51,076 nt of DNA from Desemzia sp045528445 (GCF_045528445.1 NZ_JBGQQU010000026.1:1-51076), one strand, 5' to 3'; counted from the first letter of the stretch, positions 32,681 to 42,770 are shown. A program made the numbers and translations. The notes: generated by a model from the sequence alone, not told the origin.

Positions 32681-33991
32681 TTATTCCTCTTCATCCGTAT
32701 TTAACAAGTTCCTTCTCACTTCTGAGATAAAGTACAGTGACCCAGTGATCAATAGGATACTGCCTTCATCCCTATTTTCCAGCTCATTTAGCAAGGCTTC
32801 CTGCCATTGTGCATAATAGTTCACTCCAGATTGAGTATATGGGTGCAGCTCTTCTCTGGAGGCTGCTTTTTCGAAATCAAAAGACGTCAAGGTGAGTTGA
32901 ACATTTGGCAATTCCTGAATCAAATCCACCATTTTTTGGATATCTTTGTTTTTTAAGGCTGCAAATATCACATGCACTTCTTGTTGAGTAAAGTCGTTCT
33001 GAATCGTTTCTACTAGTCGTTCAATTCCCGGTTCATTGTGTGCACCATCCAATATGATAACCGGATCATCACTGATTTTTTCCATTCTCCCAGGCCAAAA
33101 AGCTTTTTTCAACCCTCTTAATAAAGCCACGTGATTTAGTGTCAACTGCGTTCTCTCAGCGTAAATCTCCACCGCTTGGATAGCTGTCGCAGCATTTTCT
33201 ACTTGATGTTTACCCAGCATAGATAATTGGATCGTTCTTAAGCGCATCAACTCATCTTCATAACTAAACTGTTCTCCCCAAGTAGGCAGCGTATGCCAAT
33301 CCGAAATGGCAAAATCTTTTTGATAGCTGTACATTTTGCTGTCGCAGTCAGTAGCTACTTTTTCAATTTCCTTCATCGCTTCTGGAGGGATATTTCCTGT
33401 CACAACTGGAACAGCTGGTTTAATGATCCCAGCTTTTTGTTGGGCAATTTCCGGCACTGTGTCTCCTAAAATAGCCATATGATCCATTCCAATAGTGGTA
33501 ATCACGGATACTTCAGGCAAAACGACATTCGTCGAATCGTATAATCCGCCTAAACCAACTTCAATTACTGCAACGTCCACATGACCCTCCCCAAAATAAG
33601 AAAACATCATCGTTGTGATGACTTCAAACTCACTTGGTCCGCCAAGATCAGTCTCTTCTAAAGCTCCCGCTAAAGGGTACACTATATTGGCTAAACGCAG
33701 AATCTCTTCATCAGCTATCGGCTCACCGTTTACACTGATGCGTTCATTAAACACTTCGATAAACGGCGAAGTGAACGTTCCGACGACCAACCCCTGTTCT
33801 TCCAGCATACTGCGAATAAAAGTGACCGTTGATCCCTTTCCATTTGTTCCTGCTACATGGATAGCCGGGACTTTTTTATCTGGGCGGCCTAACCGTTCCA
33901 ACATCCATTCCATTCGTTTTAAACCGGGTTTCTTACCAAATACTCGAATGCCGTGAATCCATTCAAGTGCTTCTTCATATGTGTTCCACAT
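32681..33991 (-). CDS. folC: Folylpolyglutamate synthase / dihydrofolate synthase
   Basis: FolC adds glutamate residues to folates and may also form dihydrofolate from dihydropteroate. The 436-residue Mur-ligase-type protein has the ATP loop VAGTNGKGSTV near residue 44, TSPFIEVFNERI, the lysine region VIEVGLGGLYDSTNV and GAHNEPGIE in the C-terminal domain. The start at 33991 follows GGTGG by 7-8 nt. It is downstream of valS, a common order in Firmicutes, but a terminator separates the two. Confidence 0.93.
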   Translation of the reverse strand: MWNTYEEALEWIHGIRVFGKKPGLKRMEWMLERLGRPDKKVPAIHVAGTNGKGSTVTFIRSMLEEQGLVVGTFTSPFIEVFNERISVNGEPIADEEILRLANIVYPLAGALEETDLGGPSEFEVITTMMFSYFGEGHVDVAVIEVGLGGLYDSTNVVLPEVSVITTIGMDHMAILGDTVPEIAQQKAGIIKPAVPVVTGNIPPEAMKEIEKVATDCDSKMYSYQKDFAISDWHTLPTWGEQFSYEDELMRLRTIQLSMLGKHQVENAATAIQAVEIYAERTQLTLNHVALLRGLKKAFWPGRMEKISDDPVIILDGAHNEPGIERLVETIQNDFTQQEVHVIFAALKNKDIQKMVDLIQELPNVQLTLTSFDFEKAASREELHPYTQSGVNYYAQWQEALLNELENRDEGSILLITGSLYFISEVRRNLLNTDEEE

Positions 33992-34063
33992 GTCTTTTCC
34001 ACCGTTCTGCATTAAACTATTGTCTTTTCCATTATAGATGATTTGCTCTCGATTTGCAGTAGA

Positions 34064-34102
34064 AAAAGCTGTGCCTCTAATATCAGAGACCCAGCTTTTT
34101 CA
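34064..34102 (-). terminator. Terminator after valS
   Basis: Minus-strand AAAAAGCTGGGTCTCT pairs with AGAGGCACAGCTTTTT, about 15 bp past the valS stop. Confidence 0.85.
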
Positions 34103-34118
34103 TTCAGTACTGTTTCAA

Positions 34119-36764
34119 TTAACGTTTTTGTTTCAACACAGCAATTCTATCACTGACAGTTGCTTGTCTTTCCAAGTACTCAGCTTCTTTGGCTTTTTCT
34201 TCTTGGACAATTTTTTCTGGAGCGTTGCTGACAAACTTCTCGTTGGCTAATTTACCTTGGACACGTTTCACTTCTTTGTTCCATTTGTCCAATTCTTTTT
34301 CCAAACGAGTGATTTCTTCTTCAATATTGATCAATCCTGCTAGAGGAAGATAGATTTCTGCACCCGTAATGACCGCTGTCATTGCTTCTTCAGGAGCTTC
34401 GATCGATTTAGAGATCGTTAGTTCTTCCGGATTACAGAAACGTTCAATATAAGAAATATTTGCGTTCAAGAATGTTTCAACTGTTTCATCATTGGTTTTG
34501 ATCAGGATGTTGATTTTTTTCGACAATGGTGTATTCACTTCTGAACGAATGTTACGTACAGAACGAATCAATTCCATCAAGACATCCATCCCTTTGGCAG
34601 CTGCTTCATCAGACAACTCCGGACGAACCGTTGGGTATTCTGCTACGACTAATGATTCTCCTTCGTGCGGAATATTTTCCCAAATTTCTTCCGTTACAAA
34701 AGGCATAATCGGGTGCAACAAGCGCAAGATTTGATCCAACACATGTGCCAAGATACTTCTTGTCGTTTGTTTCGCTGCTTCATCTTCACCGAATAAAATC
34801 TCTTTACTCATTTCGATATACCAGTCACAGAAATCATCCCAGATGAAATGATATAAGTGACGACCAGCTTCACCAATTTCATATTTCTCTGTTAAATCAG
34901 TTACCGATTGGATGGTGTCATTTAATTTAGTCAAAATCCAACGGTCAGCAACCGTTTTTTCGCCTGTTAAATCAATGTCTTTTACATCAAAATCCTCTAA
35001 GTTCATTAAAACAAAACGGCTGGCGTTCCAGATTTTATTGATAAAGTTCCAAGCAGCATCCATTTTATCGTAACTAAAACGGACATCTTGTCCTGGAGCA
35101 GATCCCGTAGATAAGAACCAACGCATAGCGTCCGCACCGTATTTGTCAATAATATCCATTGGATCGATTCCATTCCCTAAAGATTTGCTCATCTTGCGTC
35201 CTTGTTCGTCACGAATCAATCCGTGAATCAACACATCTTTGAATGGTCTCTCATTCGTAAATTCCAAACTTTGAAAAATCATACGGCTAACCCAAAAGAA
35301 GATAATATCGTACCCAGTTACCAATGTGCTGGTCGGGAAGTAACGTTTGAAATCTTCTGCGTCTTCGTTAGGCCAACCCATCGTTGAAAATGGCCATAGC
35401 GCTGAACTAAACCAAGTGTCCAATACGTCTGGATCTTGTTCCCAGTTTTCACTGTCTGCCGGTGCTTCCATTCCAACATACAATTCGCCCGTTTCTTTAT
35501 GGTACCATGCTGGGATACGATGTCCCCACCACAATTGACGAGAGATAACCCAGTCATGAACGTTATCCATCCATTGAGTAAAGGTCTTTTCAAAACGGTC
35601 AGGCACAAAGTTGACTTTTCCGTCTGACTCTTGGTTTTCTAAAGCGTCTTTTGCCATTGGCGCCATTTTAACAAACCATTGAGTAGACAATCGAGGTTCA
35701 ACCACTACTCCGGTACGCTCGGAATGTCCAACACTGTGAACCATTTTATCGATTTTCACCAAACGTCCTTCAGCTTCTAAATCTTTCACCACAGCTTTAC
35801 GAGCTTCAAAACGGTCCATACCTGCATATTTGCCTGCTGTATCATTCATAGATCCATCTTCATTCATCACATTGACACGTGGGAGGTCATGACGGTTCCC
35901 GACTTCAAAGTCATTTGGGTCATGAGCTGGAGTGATTTTAACGACACCCGTACCAAATTCCATATCCACATAATCATCCGCAATAATCGGAATTTCGCGA
36001 TTCATCAATGGCAGCATAACTGTTTTACCAATCAGCGCTTGATAACGTTCATCTTCAGGATGCACGGCAACAGCTGTATCCCCTAGCATCGTTTCTGGAC
36101 GAGTCGTAGCAATTTCTACTTCTCCGCTGCCATCAGTTAAAGGATACGTCATATGATAAAAAGCACCTTCGATATCTTGATGGATCACTTCAATATCCGA
36201 TAAAGCTGTTTTCGCTTTTGGATCCCAATTGATGATGTATTCGCCACGGTAGATCAGCTCTTTTTCGTACATCGTAACAAATACTTTACGAACTGCATCA
36301 GATAGACCTTCATCTAATGTAAAACGTTCGCGGCTGTAATCGACAGAGATCCCGACTTTTGCCCATTGTTCACGAATCACACTAGCGTAATCTTCTTTCC
36401 ATTCCCAAACTTGTTCAATGAACTTTTCTCTTCCTAAATCGTAACGAGAAATACCCTCTTCAGCTAATTTAGCTTCCACTTTCGCTTGGGTAGCAATTCC
36501 AGCATGGTCCATCCCCGGCAGCCACAATGTGTCGTATCCTTGCATGCGTTTTTGACGCACTAAGATATCTTGTAAGGTGGTATCCCATGCATGTCCTAAA
36601 TGCAATTTACCCGTAACATTTGGAGGTGGAATCACCACTGAAAAAGGTTTTTTCGTTTTGTCTCCACTGGGTTTGAATAAATCTTTTTCCAACCATTTTT
36701 CGTAACGGCCAGCTTCAACTTCATTCGGTTGATATTTCGTCGGCATTGTAAGTTCTTTTGCCAT
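34119..36764 (-). CDS. valS: Valyl-tRNA synthetase
   Basis: It charges tRNA-Val and edits misactivated threonine. The 881-residue class I enzyme has PPPNVTGKLHLGHAWD (HIGH motif) near residue 47, the editing domain with TTRPETMLGDTAV, KMSKSLGNG near residue 525 and a C-terminal coiled coil (from about 815, EEEITRLEKELDKWNKEV) that contacts tRNA. The start follows AAAGGAG. Expression is controlled by the T-box leader upstream. Confidence 0.97.
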   Translation of the reverse strand: MAKELTMPTKYQPNEVEAGRYEKWLEKDLFKPSGDKTKKPFSVVIPPPNVTGKLHLGHAWDTTLQDILVRQKRMQGYDTLWLPGMDHAGIATQAKVEAKLAEEGISRYDLGREKFIEQVWEWKEDYASVIREQWAKVGISVDYSRERFTLDEGLSDAVRKVFVTMYEKELIYRGEYIINWDPKAKTALSDIEVIHQDIEGAFYHMTYPLTDGSGEVEIATTRPETMLGDTAVAVHPEDERYQALIGKTVMLPLMNREIPIIADDYVDMEFGTGVVKITPAHDPNDFEVGNRHDLPRVNVMNEDGSMNDTAGKYAGMDRFEARKAVVKDLEAEGRLVKIDKMVHSVGHSERTGVVVEPRLSTQWFVKMAPMAKDALENQESDGKVNFVPDRFEKTFTQWMDNVHDWVISRQLWWGHRIPAWYHKETGELYVGMEAPADSENWEQDPDVLDTWFSSALWPFSTMGWPNEDAEDFKRYFPTSTLVTGYDIIFFWVSRMIFQSLEFTNERPFKDVLIHGLIRDEQGRKMSKSLGNGIDPMDIIDKYGADAMRWFLSTGSAPGQDVRFSYDKMDAAWNFINKIWNASRFVLMNLEDFDVKDIDLTGEKTVADRWILTKLNDTIQSVTDLTEKYEIGEAGRHLYHFIWDDFCDWYIEMSKEILFGEDEAAKQTTRSILAHVLDQILRLLHPIMPFVTEEIWENIPHEGESLVVAEYPTVRPELSDEAAAKGMDVLMELIRSVRNIRSEVNTPLSKKINILIKTNDETVETFLNANISYIERFCNPEELTISKSIEAPEEAMTAVITGAEIYLPLAGLINIEEEITRLEKELDKWNKEVKRVQGKLANEKFVSNAPEKIVQEEKAKEAEYLERQATVSDRIAVLKQKR

Positions 36765-36814
36765 ATTGCACCACTCCTTTTCTCTTTTAAAGTGTAATCT
36801 TGTTTTAAAACGCT

Positions 36815-37068
36815 AAAAAAGCACCCATCCTAATCTACATTAGGACGAATGCTTTTGGATTCGCGGTACCACCTATATTGCCTGTTCTTCTTCAAGAACA
36901 GACCACTTCATTCACGTGTTTAACGTCACGTTAGACCGGTCAAAGCTACTCTTCTTTCACTTCGACAGCTCCCAAGCTACCTTCATTTCAGTTCCATTAA
37001 GGACTTCCACCAATCGCCCTTTTCTCTTCAAATGAAACCTGAAACTACTCCTCTTGTTCATCGCTTTA
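36815..37068 (-). promoter_or_regulatory. T-box riboswitch of valS, specifier GTA (Val)
   Basis: The leader has stem I with a specifier region GAAGGTAGC (GTA at 36978-36980), the T-box GGTGGTACCGCG (36862-36873) and a terminator AAAAGCATTCGTCCTAAT / ATTAGGATGGGTGCTTTTT. Uncharged tRNA-Val should favour the antiterminator. A perfect TATAAT at 37075-37080 is the likely -10; the -35 is poor. Confidence 0.93.
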
Positions 37069-37130
37069 TTCTGTATTATAGTAGCATGTTAAACTTCAAA
37101 ATTCAATAACGGAATTCTTGTATTGCTGAT

Positions 37131-37631
37131 TTATCGAGCAGATTTCGCAGCTTCGATCACGGCTTCATAATCTGGCTCATCCACCATTTCAGAAACAATT
37201 TCTTGATACACAATCACACCATTAGCATCAACCACAAATACTGAACGCGCCAGTTTTTCTAGTTCCGGCATGTAAAGACCATAAGCATCACCAAATATCA
37301 GGTTCGTATCATGAAGCATTTCCATTTCAATACCTTCTCCTGCACACCAATTATCTTGTTGTTCTTTGGTATTGTTTGAAATGGTTACTAATTGAACTCC
37401 TTCAATATTGCTTGCTTTTTCATTGAAGGCTCTTGTTTGTTGAGCACACACGCGAGTGTCAATATCTGGGATGACACTGATTAACACTACTTTCCCTGTA
37501 AAGTCTTGCAATTGGATCATGTCACCTGTTAGATTTTTGACTGAAAAATCTGGGGCTTTATCTCCCACGTTGGTTTGCTTTCCATTTAATTGATAAGGTG
37601 TCCCTTTTCTTGTGATTTGCACACACTTCAC
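37131..37631 (-). CDS. tpx: Thiol peroxidase
   Basis: An atypical 2-Cys peroxiredoxin reducing hydrogen and alkyl peroxides with thioredoxin. The 166-residue protein has the family signature PDIDTRVCAQQTRAFN with peroxidatic Cys62 and the resolving Cys96 in NWCAGEG. It has no signal peptide. It is a single gene after the nifZ-thiI unit. It probably helps detoxify the peroxide produced by pyruvate oxidase. Confidence 0.95.
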   Translation of the reverse strand: MKCVQITRKGTPYQLNGKQTNVGDKAPDFSVKNLTGDMIQLQDFTGKVVLISVIPDIDTRVCAQQTRAFNEKASNIEGVQLVTISNNTKEQQDNWCAGEGIEMEMLHDTNLIFGDAYGLYMPELEKLARSVFVVDANGVIVYQEIVSEMVDEPDYEAVIEAAKSAR

Positions 37632-37726
37632 TCCTCTAAATTACACTCTATTCCCATTATAAAATTCTTTTGCGTTAAACGCTAGCGAAAAATATAGGTT
37701 CTGCAGCATACAGAACTTGCTTTACT

Positions 37727-37782
37727 AAAAAAAGCTGTCCCAACGTCGAATAATCATACTCAATGCTGGAGACAGCCTTTTA
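37727..37782 (-). terminator. Terminator of the desulfurase-thiI unit
   Basis: Minus-strand AAAAGGCTGTC pairs with GACAGCTTTTT across a bulged, AT-rich stem. A further GTTCTG/CAGAAC palindrome (about 37699-37716) lies next to it. Confidence 0.75.
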
Positions 37783-37789
37783 TTCTTCT

Positions 37790-39007
37790 CTATAGTAATT
37801 CACTAAAAGCTTCATGCTGTTGCTCTTCCAAGGTGTCTCCCACACTGATCGTAGAGATGACTAAGCCATCCATCGCCCGTTCGATCAATCCTTCTACATC
37901 TAATCGAGCTTCAAAATCTCTTGTTTTTTGCAGATCGGGTTTAGTTTTGGGTGCTGGCGGTGCAAAAATAGTACAGCAATCTTCAAATGGTTGAATAGAC
38001 AATTCAAACGTATCGATTTTTTTAGCAATATCAATAATTTCATTTTTATCCATTGAGACAACTGGACGCAATACAGGAGTATTCGTCACATCATTGATAG
38101 CAATCATACTGTGCATCGTTTGAGAAGCCACTTGTCCTAAAGATTCTCCGTTCAATATAGCCAAACCTTTGCGTTGTTCACGAATCCGATCTGTGATGCG
38201 CATCATGAAACGACGCGTCACTGTCATTAAGTACCCTTCAGGAACATTCTTTTTGATCTCTTCTTGGATTTCAGTAAAAGGCACTTCAATAAATTGCAGA
38301 TTTCCAGAAAAGGCAGCAATTTTAGAGGTTAAGTCTTTCGCTTTCTGCAAAGCTCTTGGACTAGTGTATGGAGGACTGTGGAAATGTACAGCTTCCACCT
38401 CAACTCCCCGTTTCATAGCCAAATAGCCAGCAACTGGAGAATCGATTCCGCCAGATAACATCAGCATCCCCTTACCACTTGTTCCTACTGGAAGGCCACC
38501 TGCTCCTTGGATCGTTTGGCAAGATAAGAAAATGCCGTTTAGCCGCACTTCAACACGTAACGTAATATCCGGTTTTTTCATTTGAACTTGAATGCCTTCA
38601 ATATGGTCGATGACTTCATCACCCAACATCAAATTGATGTCGTTAGTATCCAAAGGAAACTCGTGGTCTGATCGACGAGTAGCGATCTTAAATGTTTTAC
38701 CTGGGACATACTGCTCTTTCACCATTTCGACAGCGACTTTTTTCACTTGTTCCATGTCTCTGTCCAACTTCATCACAGGAGAATAATTTTGAATCCCAAA
38801 TATAGGCTCCAATCTTTTCAATACTTCCTCGCTATCGGCATCTTTCAATTCCAAATGCATGCGATCGCGTTCTCCATGAACTTTTACTTCGGGAAAATCG
38901 TGCAAAGCTGCTTTAACATTTTGAGCCAAGCGACTGATAAACGTTTTTTTATTTTTCCCTTTTGTAGACAATTCGCCGTAACGAACCATCACCTCATTGT
39001 ATTGCAT
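37790..39007 (-). CDS. thiI: tRNA 4-thiouridine synthase ThiI
   Basis: ThiI thiolates U8 of tRNA and can serve thiamine thiazole synthesis. The 405-residue protein has a ferredoxin-like and THUMP region (residues 1-165) and a PP-loop domain with MLMLSGGIDSPVAGYLAMKRG near 185. It lacks the C-terminal rhodanese domain of the E. coli enzyme, as usual in Firmicutes, where a dedicated desulfurase supplies sulfur. That desulfurase gene is 23 bp upstream. Confidence 0.95.
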   Translation of the reverse strand: MQYNEVMVRYGELSTKGKNKKTFISRLAQNVKAALHDFPEVKVHGERDRMHLELKDADSEEVLKRLEPIFGIQNYSPVMKLDRDMEQVKKVAVEMVKEQYVPGKTFKIATRRSDHEFPLDTNDINLMLGDEVIDHIEGIQVQMKKPDITLRVEVRLNGIFLSCQTIQGAGGLPVGTSGKGMLMLSGGIDSPVAGYLAMKRGVEVEAVHFHSPPYTSPRALQKAKDLTSKIAAFSGNLQFIEVPFTEIQEEIKKNVPEGYLMTVTRRFMMRITDRIREQRKGLAILNGESLGQVASQTMHSMIAINDVTNTPVLRPVVSMDKNEIIDIAKKIDTFELSIQPFEDCCTIFAPPAPKTKPDLQKTRDFEARLDVEGLIERAMDGLVISTISVGDTLEEQQHEAFSELL

Positions 39008-39030
39008 GACTTACTTCCTCTCTCAATCTC

Positions 39031-40170
39031 TTATTTAATATCTTTAAAGTTTTCGTACAATTTAGCAAATGAATTCAAAAATTGTTTGGCCTCTTCTAAG
39101 GTGCTGGTATCTGTTAAACTCACGCGAACCGCTCCTGTAGCGATTTTACTAGGCACATTCATCGCTGCTAACGTACTGGAACTGGTTTTGCTGCGGCTCG
39201 AACAAGCACTCGTAGTCGAAATAAAAATAGCTTCTTTTTCAAATGCATGCACACTCACTTCACCACGAATATCTCCTAAAGCGAAACAAACGATATGCGG
39301 TGCACCTTGTTTGGTAGAGAAAATGTGTACTTTGCTATAGTTCGCTAGTTCATCCATCAAGTAATCTCTGATGTGTTTTTGATGCGCTATTTTTTGTTCT
39401 TTTTGATCAAATAATAGACGTAAGGCTCTAGCCATGGCTGCAATACCAGCTACATTTTCTGTCCCGCTGCGGCGCCCTTTTTCTTGTCCGCCGCCACTCA
39501 GTAGAGGAGCGATTACTCTTCCGCGTTTGATGTACAGGAACCCTGTGCCTTTTAAACCATGAAATTTATGTCCAGAAAATGTAGCTAGATCAATACGTGA
39601 AGTCGCGCTTAAATTGAGAGGCACCTTGCCTACTGCTTGTACAGCATCTACATGAAAGTGAATCGTCGGATAATCTCTCAATACTTCTCCTACTTCTTCA
39701 ATCGGCTGGATACTGCCTACTTCATTATTTACCGCCATAATCGACACCAATATAGTATCAGGACGAATGGCCGCTTTTACATCTGAAATGGAAATGACTC
39801 CTTCTGCATTAACGGGCAAATAAGTCACTTCAAAACCTAATTGTTCCAATTGAAGCATACTTTCCTTCACTGCCGGATGTTCAATCGTAGTTGTAATCAG
39901 GTGTTTTCCATAACGCATTTTTTCGATCGCTGTTCCCTTGATGGCCCAATTGTCCCCTTCTGTACCGCTGCTCGTAAAGAATATTTCCGATTCTTGAACG
40001 CCCATAATAGAAGCGACCTGTTTTCTTGATTGTTGTAACAACCCATCTGCCATATCTCCTAATTGATGCAAGCTAGAAGGATTTCCATTCATTTTTTGGC
40101 TAACTTTCATAAAAGTTTCCAATACGCTGTCATCAACTTGAGTTGTTGCGCTATTGTCAAAATAAATCAT
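39031..40170 (-). CDS. Cysteine desulfurase, NifZ-like partner of ThiI
   Basis: A PLP enzyme of 379 residues. MIYFDNSATTQVDDSVLETF opens the protein, the PLP lysine is in SGHKFHGLKG (about K201), and the catalytic cysteine is in TTSACSSRS (about C325), a longer and more flexible active-site loop than a SACTAG type. It is directly upstream of thiI (23 bp), like nifZ-thiI in Bacillus, so its main acceptor is probably ThiI. It is clearly distinct in sequence from the 9413 desulfurase. Confidence 0.93.
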   Translation of the reverse strand: MIYFDNSATTQVDDSVLETFMKVSQKMNGNPSSLHQLGDMADGLLQQSRKQVASIMGVQESEIFFTSSGTEGDNWAIKGTAIEKMRYGKHLITTTIEHPAVKESMLQLEQLGFEVTYLPVNAEGVISISDVKAAIRPDTILVSIMAVNNEVGSIQPIEEVGEVLRDYPTIHFHVDAVQAVGKVPLNLSATSRIDLATFSGHKFHGLKGTGFLYIKRGRVIAPLLSGGGQEKGRRSGTENVAGIAAMARALRLLFDQKEQKIAHQKHIRDYLMDELANYSKVHIFSTKQGAPHIVCFALGDIRGEVSVHAFEKEAIFISTTSACSSRSKTSSSTLAAMNVPSKIATGAVRVSLTDTSTLEEAKQFLNSFAKLYENFKDIK

Positions 40171-40227
40171 TTTTCCACATTCTTTCTACTTCAACTATTT
40201 TTTTACTCGTTGAAAAATTCTTTACCT

Positions 40228-40255
40228 ATTATAACAAAATCTTCTGCAAGTACAA
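40228..40255 (-). promoter_or_regulatory. Promoter of the desulfurase-thiI unit
   Basis: Minus-strand TTGTAC (40250-40255), a 16-nt spacer and TATAAT (40228-40233). Confidence 0.6.
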
Positions 40256-40330
40256 GATTTCATTTCCGGTTTTCAACATCTAGACACAATCACAGCGGGA
40301 TGAAAAATAACTCTTTCATCAAAGGCTCCA

Positions 40331-40367
40331 AAAAATAAGAAGCTGAGATTTTTCTCTCAGCTTCTTA
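40331..40367 (-). terminator. Terminator after ezrA
   Basis: Minus-strand AAGAAGCTGAGAG and CTCAGCTTCTT pair around AAAAAT, followed by ATTTTTTGG. Confidence 0.88.
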
Positions 40368-40372
40368 TGCCT

Positions 40373-42088
40373 TTAGGTTTTTGGTTTGATTTCATTGAAA
40401 TACATTGTTTCGACTTTTTTATACGCTCCTGGTTCTACTTCCTCTAATGCTGTTGAGATAGTTTCCAGTGCCTCACGGTAATTGTGCTCTTGATTGAACA
40501 ATTTAAAACTCTTTTGAGTAGCTGAAGCAATTTGAGGAGTACTTTGACGATACCGATTAGCGTATTGCGTCATGTATTCTGTCAATAATGCAGTATCAAC
40601 GATTTCTTCTGTCTTATCCAGCAATAGCTCGATGTCATCCTCAATAAAGTCTGCCATTTTCTTTATTTCGTCCATATCGATTCTCAATTTATTGATCTCG
40701 ATGGACAGATTTTCAATTTTTTGTGTAACCGCAAAAAACAGATCCATGTAATCAATCGGAAGACCCGGAAGATGTTGCTTTTCAATGTAACGCTTCATAG
40801 CACGCATATTAAATTCAAAGTCATCGATACTTTCTTTCACTTCTGTTTCTTCTTTGCGCAGTTCTTTTAAATGTTGGGCAATATCATTTTGACCTTTGTC
40901 AATTGTTTCCAATTTTTCAATACTGGAGTGGAAACTTTCTTTGGCTTCAGAATAAACAATGTCTTTTTGTTGCAAGGCTTCCAAATAATAATTCACTGTT
41001 TCTGTCAGTTCATCTAATTGGTCTTTAAAATCTTGTGTTTGTTTTAATTCATTGTGATTCAGTTTATAGCTTTGAGAAACTCGATCGATCTCAATAAGCA
41101 GCTTACTGTTTTTGCGTGTCAAGTAAGTGATCAATTGCTCGATTTTTTCTTTATTCTCTGCTACATACTGACTAGCTTCCATTTCAAATTCCATTACTTC
41201 ATACAACTGATCGATTTCGTTTTCTATCACGGGAATTTTTTCTTGTGCTGCCTCTATCTCTAAGTTTCCCGCTAATTTTTCAGCAGCCAACCGCTCTGTC
41301 TCGATTTCTGCAATTTTTTCTAAAATGCGATCTTCTGGAAACTTAAATTCTTCTTCTATTAACATCTGATACCCGATTTTGATTTCTTTTAATTGCTCTA
41401 CAAATTCACCATTGATCTCTTTTAATAACGCCGGGATGTCCTGAGCAAGTGTGTTCAAGTTTTTCGTCTTAGTCCGAACTTCTTCCAATACTTCTTTAGC
41501 CTCTATGTGATCCCCTTGAGAAGTATATTCAGAAAAAGTAGCAAAATCAGTTTCCAGTACGGTTAATTTATGCTCCATTTTTTCTAGAGCTGGTCCAAAG
41601 CTGAAACTGTGTGTGAGCAATTTCTTCCGAATGCTTTGATACATTTCTTTTACTTTTTCAAGCTCTAAACGGTTTTTTTCTTCGCCTCTCACAAGTTCGC
41701 TCAATGCTTCTTGAATACGGAGCAGTGTTTCTTTAGTTTCTTTTATCTTACTTTCTGCTAGCTCCTCAGCGTCTTTTGCTTTTCCAAATCGTAATTTGTC
41801 AATAAAGCGTTCTGCTTCAAACAAGTGATTCTCGATTGCTGGGATAGATTCTTTTTCTACTCCTTCCCACACTGTTTTCCATTTTTGGAATTTTTTTTCT
41901 GTCTGTCCAGTGAGATTCAGTGTTTTGATCATATGTATGTCATCCACTATTGGCATATCAGATAATTGCAGTTTTTGCCCTTCCAACTCGTCGACGATTC
42001 GGTAGTGTTTTTTTCTCATCGTATAACTGGCTACAAAAGCAGCTATCGCTAAGACGATGATAACGATGACGGTAATTTCAACATTCAT
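40373..42088 (-). CDS. ezrA: Septation ring formation regulator EzrA
   Basis: EzrA is a membrane-anchored regulator of FtsZ ring placement. The 571-residue protein has one N-terminal helix (VEITVIVIIVLAIAAFVAS, residues 2-20) followed by a cytoplasmic, almost fully helical, spectrin-like body rich in Glu, Lys and Leu. The length is typical for the family. The start at 42088 follows GGAGGG by 6 nt; an upstream ATG eleven codons earlier reads through the ribosome site. With mreBCD and minCD it makes this a division-gene window. Confidence 0.94.
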   Translation of the reverse strand: MNVEITVIVIIVLAIAAFVASYTMRKKHYRIVDELEGQKLQLSDMPIVDDIHMIKTLNLTGQTEKKFQKWKTVWEGVEKESIPAIENHLFEAERFIDKLRFGKAKDAEELAESKIKETKETLLRIQEALSELVRGEEKNRLELEKVKEMYQSIRKKLLTHSFSFGPALEKMEHKLTVLETDFATFSEYTSQGDHIEAKEVLEEVRTKTKNLNTLAQDIPALLKEINGEFVEQLKEIKIGYQMLIEEEFKFPEDRILEKIAEIETERLAAEKLAGNLEIEAAQEKIPVIENEIDQLYEVMEFEMEASQYVAENKEKIEQLITYLTRKNSKLLIEIDRVSQSYKLNHNELKQTQDFKDQLDELTETVNYYLEALQQKDIVYSEAKESFHSSIEKLETIDKGQNDIAQHLKELRKEETEVKESIDDFEFNMRAMKRYIEKQHLPGLPIDYMDLFFAVTQKIENLSIEINKLRIDMDEIKKMADFIEDDIELLLDKTEEIVDTALLTEYMTQYANRYRQSTPQIASATQKSFKLFNQEHNYREALETISTALEEVEPGAYKKVETMYFNEIKPKT

Positions 42089-42293
42089 GTAAAGCCCTCC
42101 GTTTGAAAATGAATACTCCATTTTTTAATAGTCCGTTTATCATTTCTTGTATAATGGGATGGATTTTTTCCGATTTTCCTAGTAAAATACCTATTAATTA
42201 GTATAACATAATGGAAATGTTCTAACAGTACAAATAAAAAAATTCTGAAATAATCTTTACGTTTATTTCTAAGTGGAAAGTTGGGTCTTTAAC

Positions 42294-42770
42294 ATGTCAA
42301 AAGAAAAAAAATATCAATTAATGAACAACCAACTCCGTGCACTAATAGCTGGAGAAAAAAACTTGATTGCTAATTTAAGTAACGCTTCTGCTTTACTGTA
42401 TGAATCTTTACCTGAAATCAATTGGTCTGGATTTTATTTGTTTGAAGAATCTTCTCAAGAATTGGTGTTAGGACCATTCCAAGGAAAAGTAGCTTGTATT
42501 CGCCTCCAACTGGGTAAAGGCGTCTGTGGGACAGCCTTCGAGCAAAATAATTCTATCATAGTAGAAGATGTGAACCAATTTCCTGGTCATATTGCATGTG
42601 ATGCCGCTAGCCAATCGGAAGTTGTTGTGCCACTTCAAACAACAGCTGGTGAATTGATTGGAGTATTAGATATCGATGCGCCTATCACAAATCGTTTTGA
42701 TGAAATTGATCGCAAATACTTAGAAGAATTCGCAACTATTTTAATGGAAACTTCAGTTGCAGTAAACTAA
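42294..42770 (+). CDS. msrC: GAF-domain free methionine-(R)-sulfoxide reductase
   Basis: It reduces free methionine-R-sulfoxide. The 158-residue protein is a single GAF domain carrying the three active-site cysteines of this enzyme: C68 in VACIRL, C78 in GVCGTAF and C102 in HIACDA. Bacillus YtsP is the homologue, likewise near rpsD. The ATG at 42294 has a weak upstream site (GGAAAG); a GTG seven codons earlier is an alternative. It is divergent from ezrA. Confidence 0.88.
   Translation: MSKEKKYQLMNNQLRALIAGEKNLIANLSNASALLYESLPEINWSGFYLFEESSQELVLGPFQGKVACIRLQLGKGVCGTAFEQNNSIIVEDVNQFPGHIACDAASQSEVVVPLQTTAGELIGVLDIDAPITNRFDEIDRKYLEEFATILMETSVAVN

Noticed and set aside
38747..39340. Plus-strand ORF of 197 codons spanning thiI and the desulfurase
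   Set aside because: Long, but antisense to the ends of two recognised, cotranscribed genes, and it has no ribosome site.
40373..42088. EzrA as an SMC-type or phage tail protein because of its coiled-coil composition
   Set aside because: The N-terminal membrane helix, the length and the position beside the desulfurase-thiI and msrC-rpsD genes identify EzrA.
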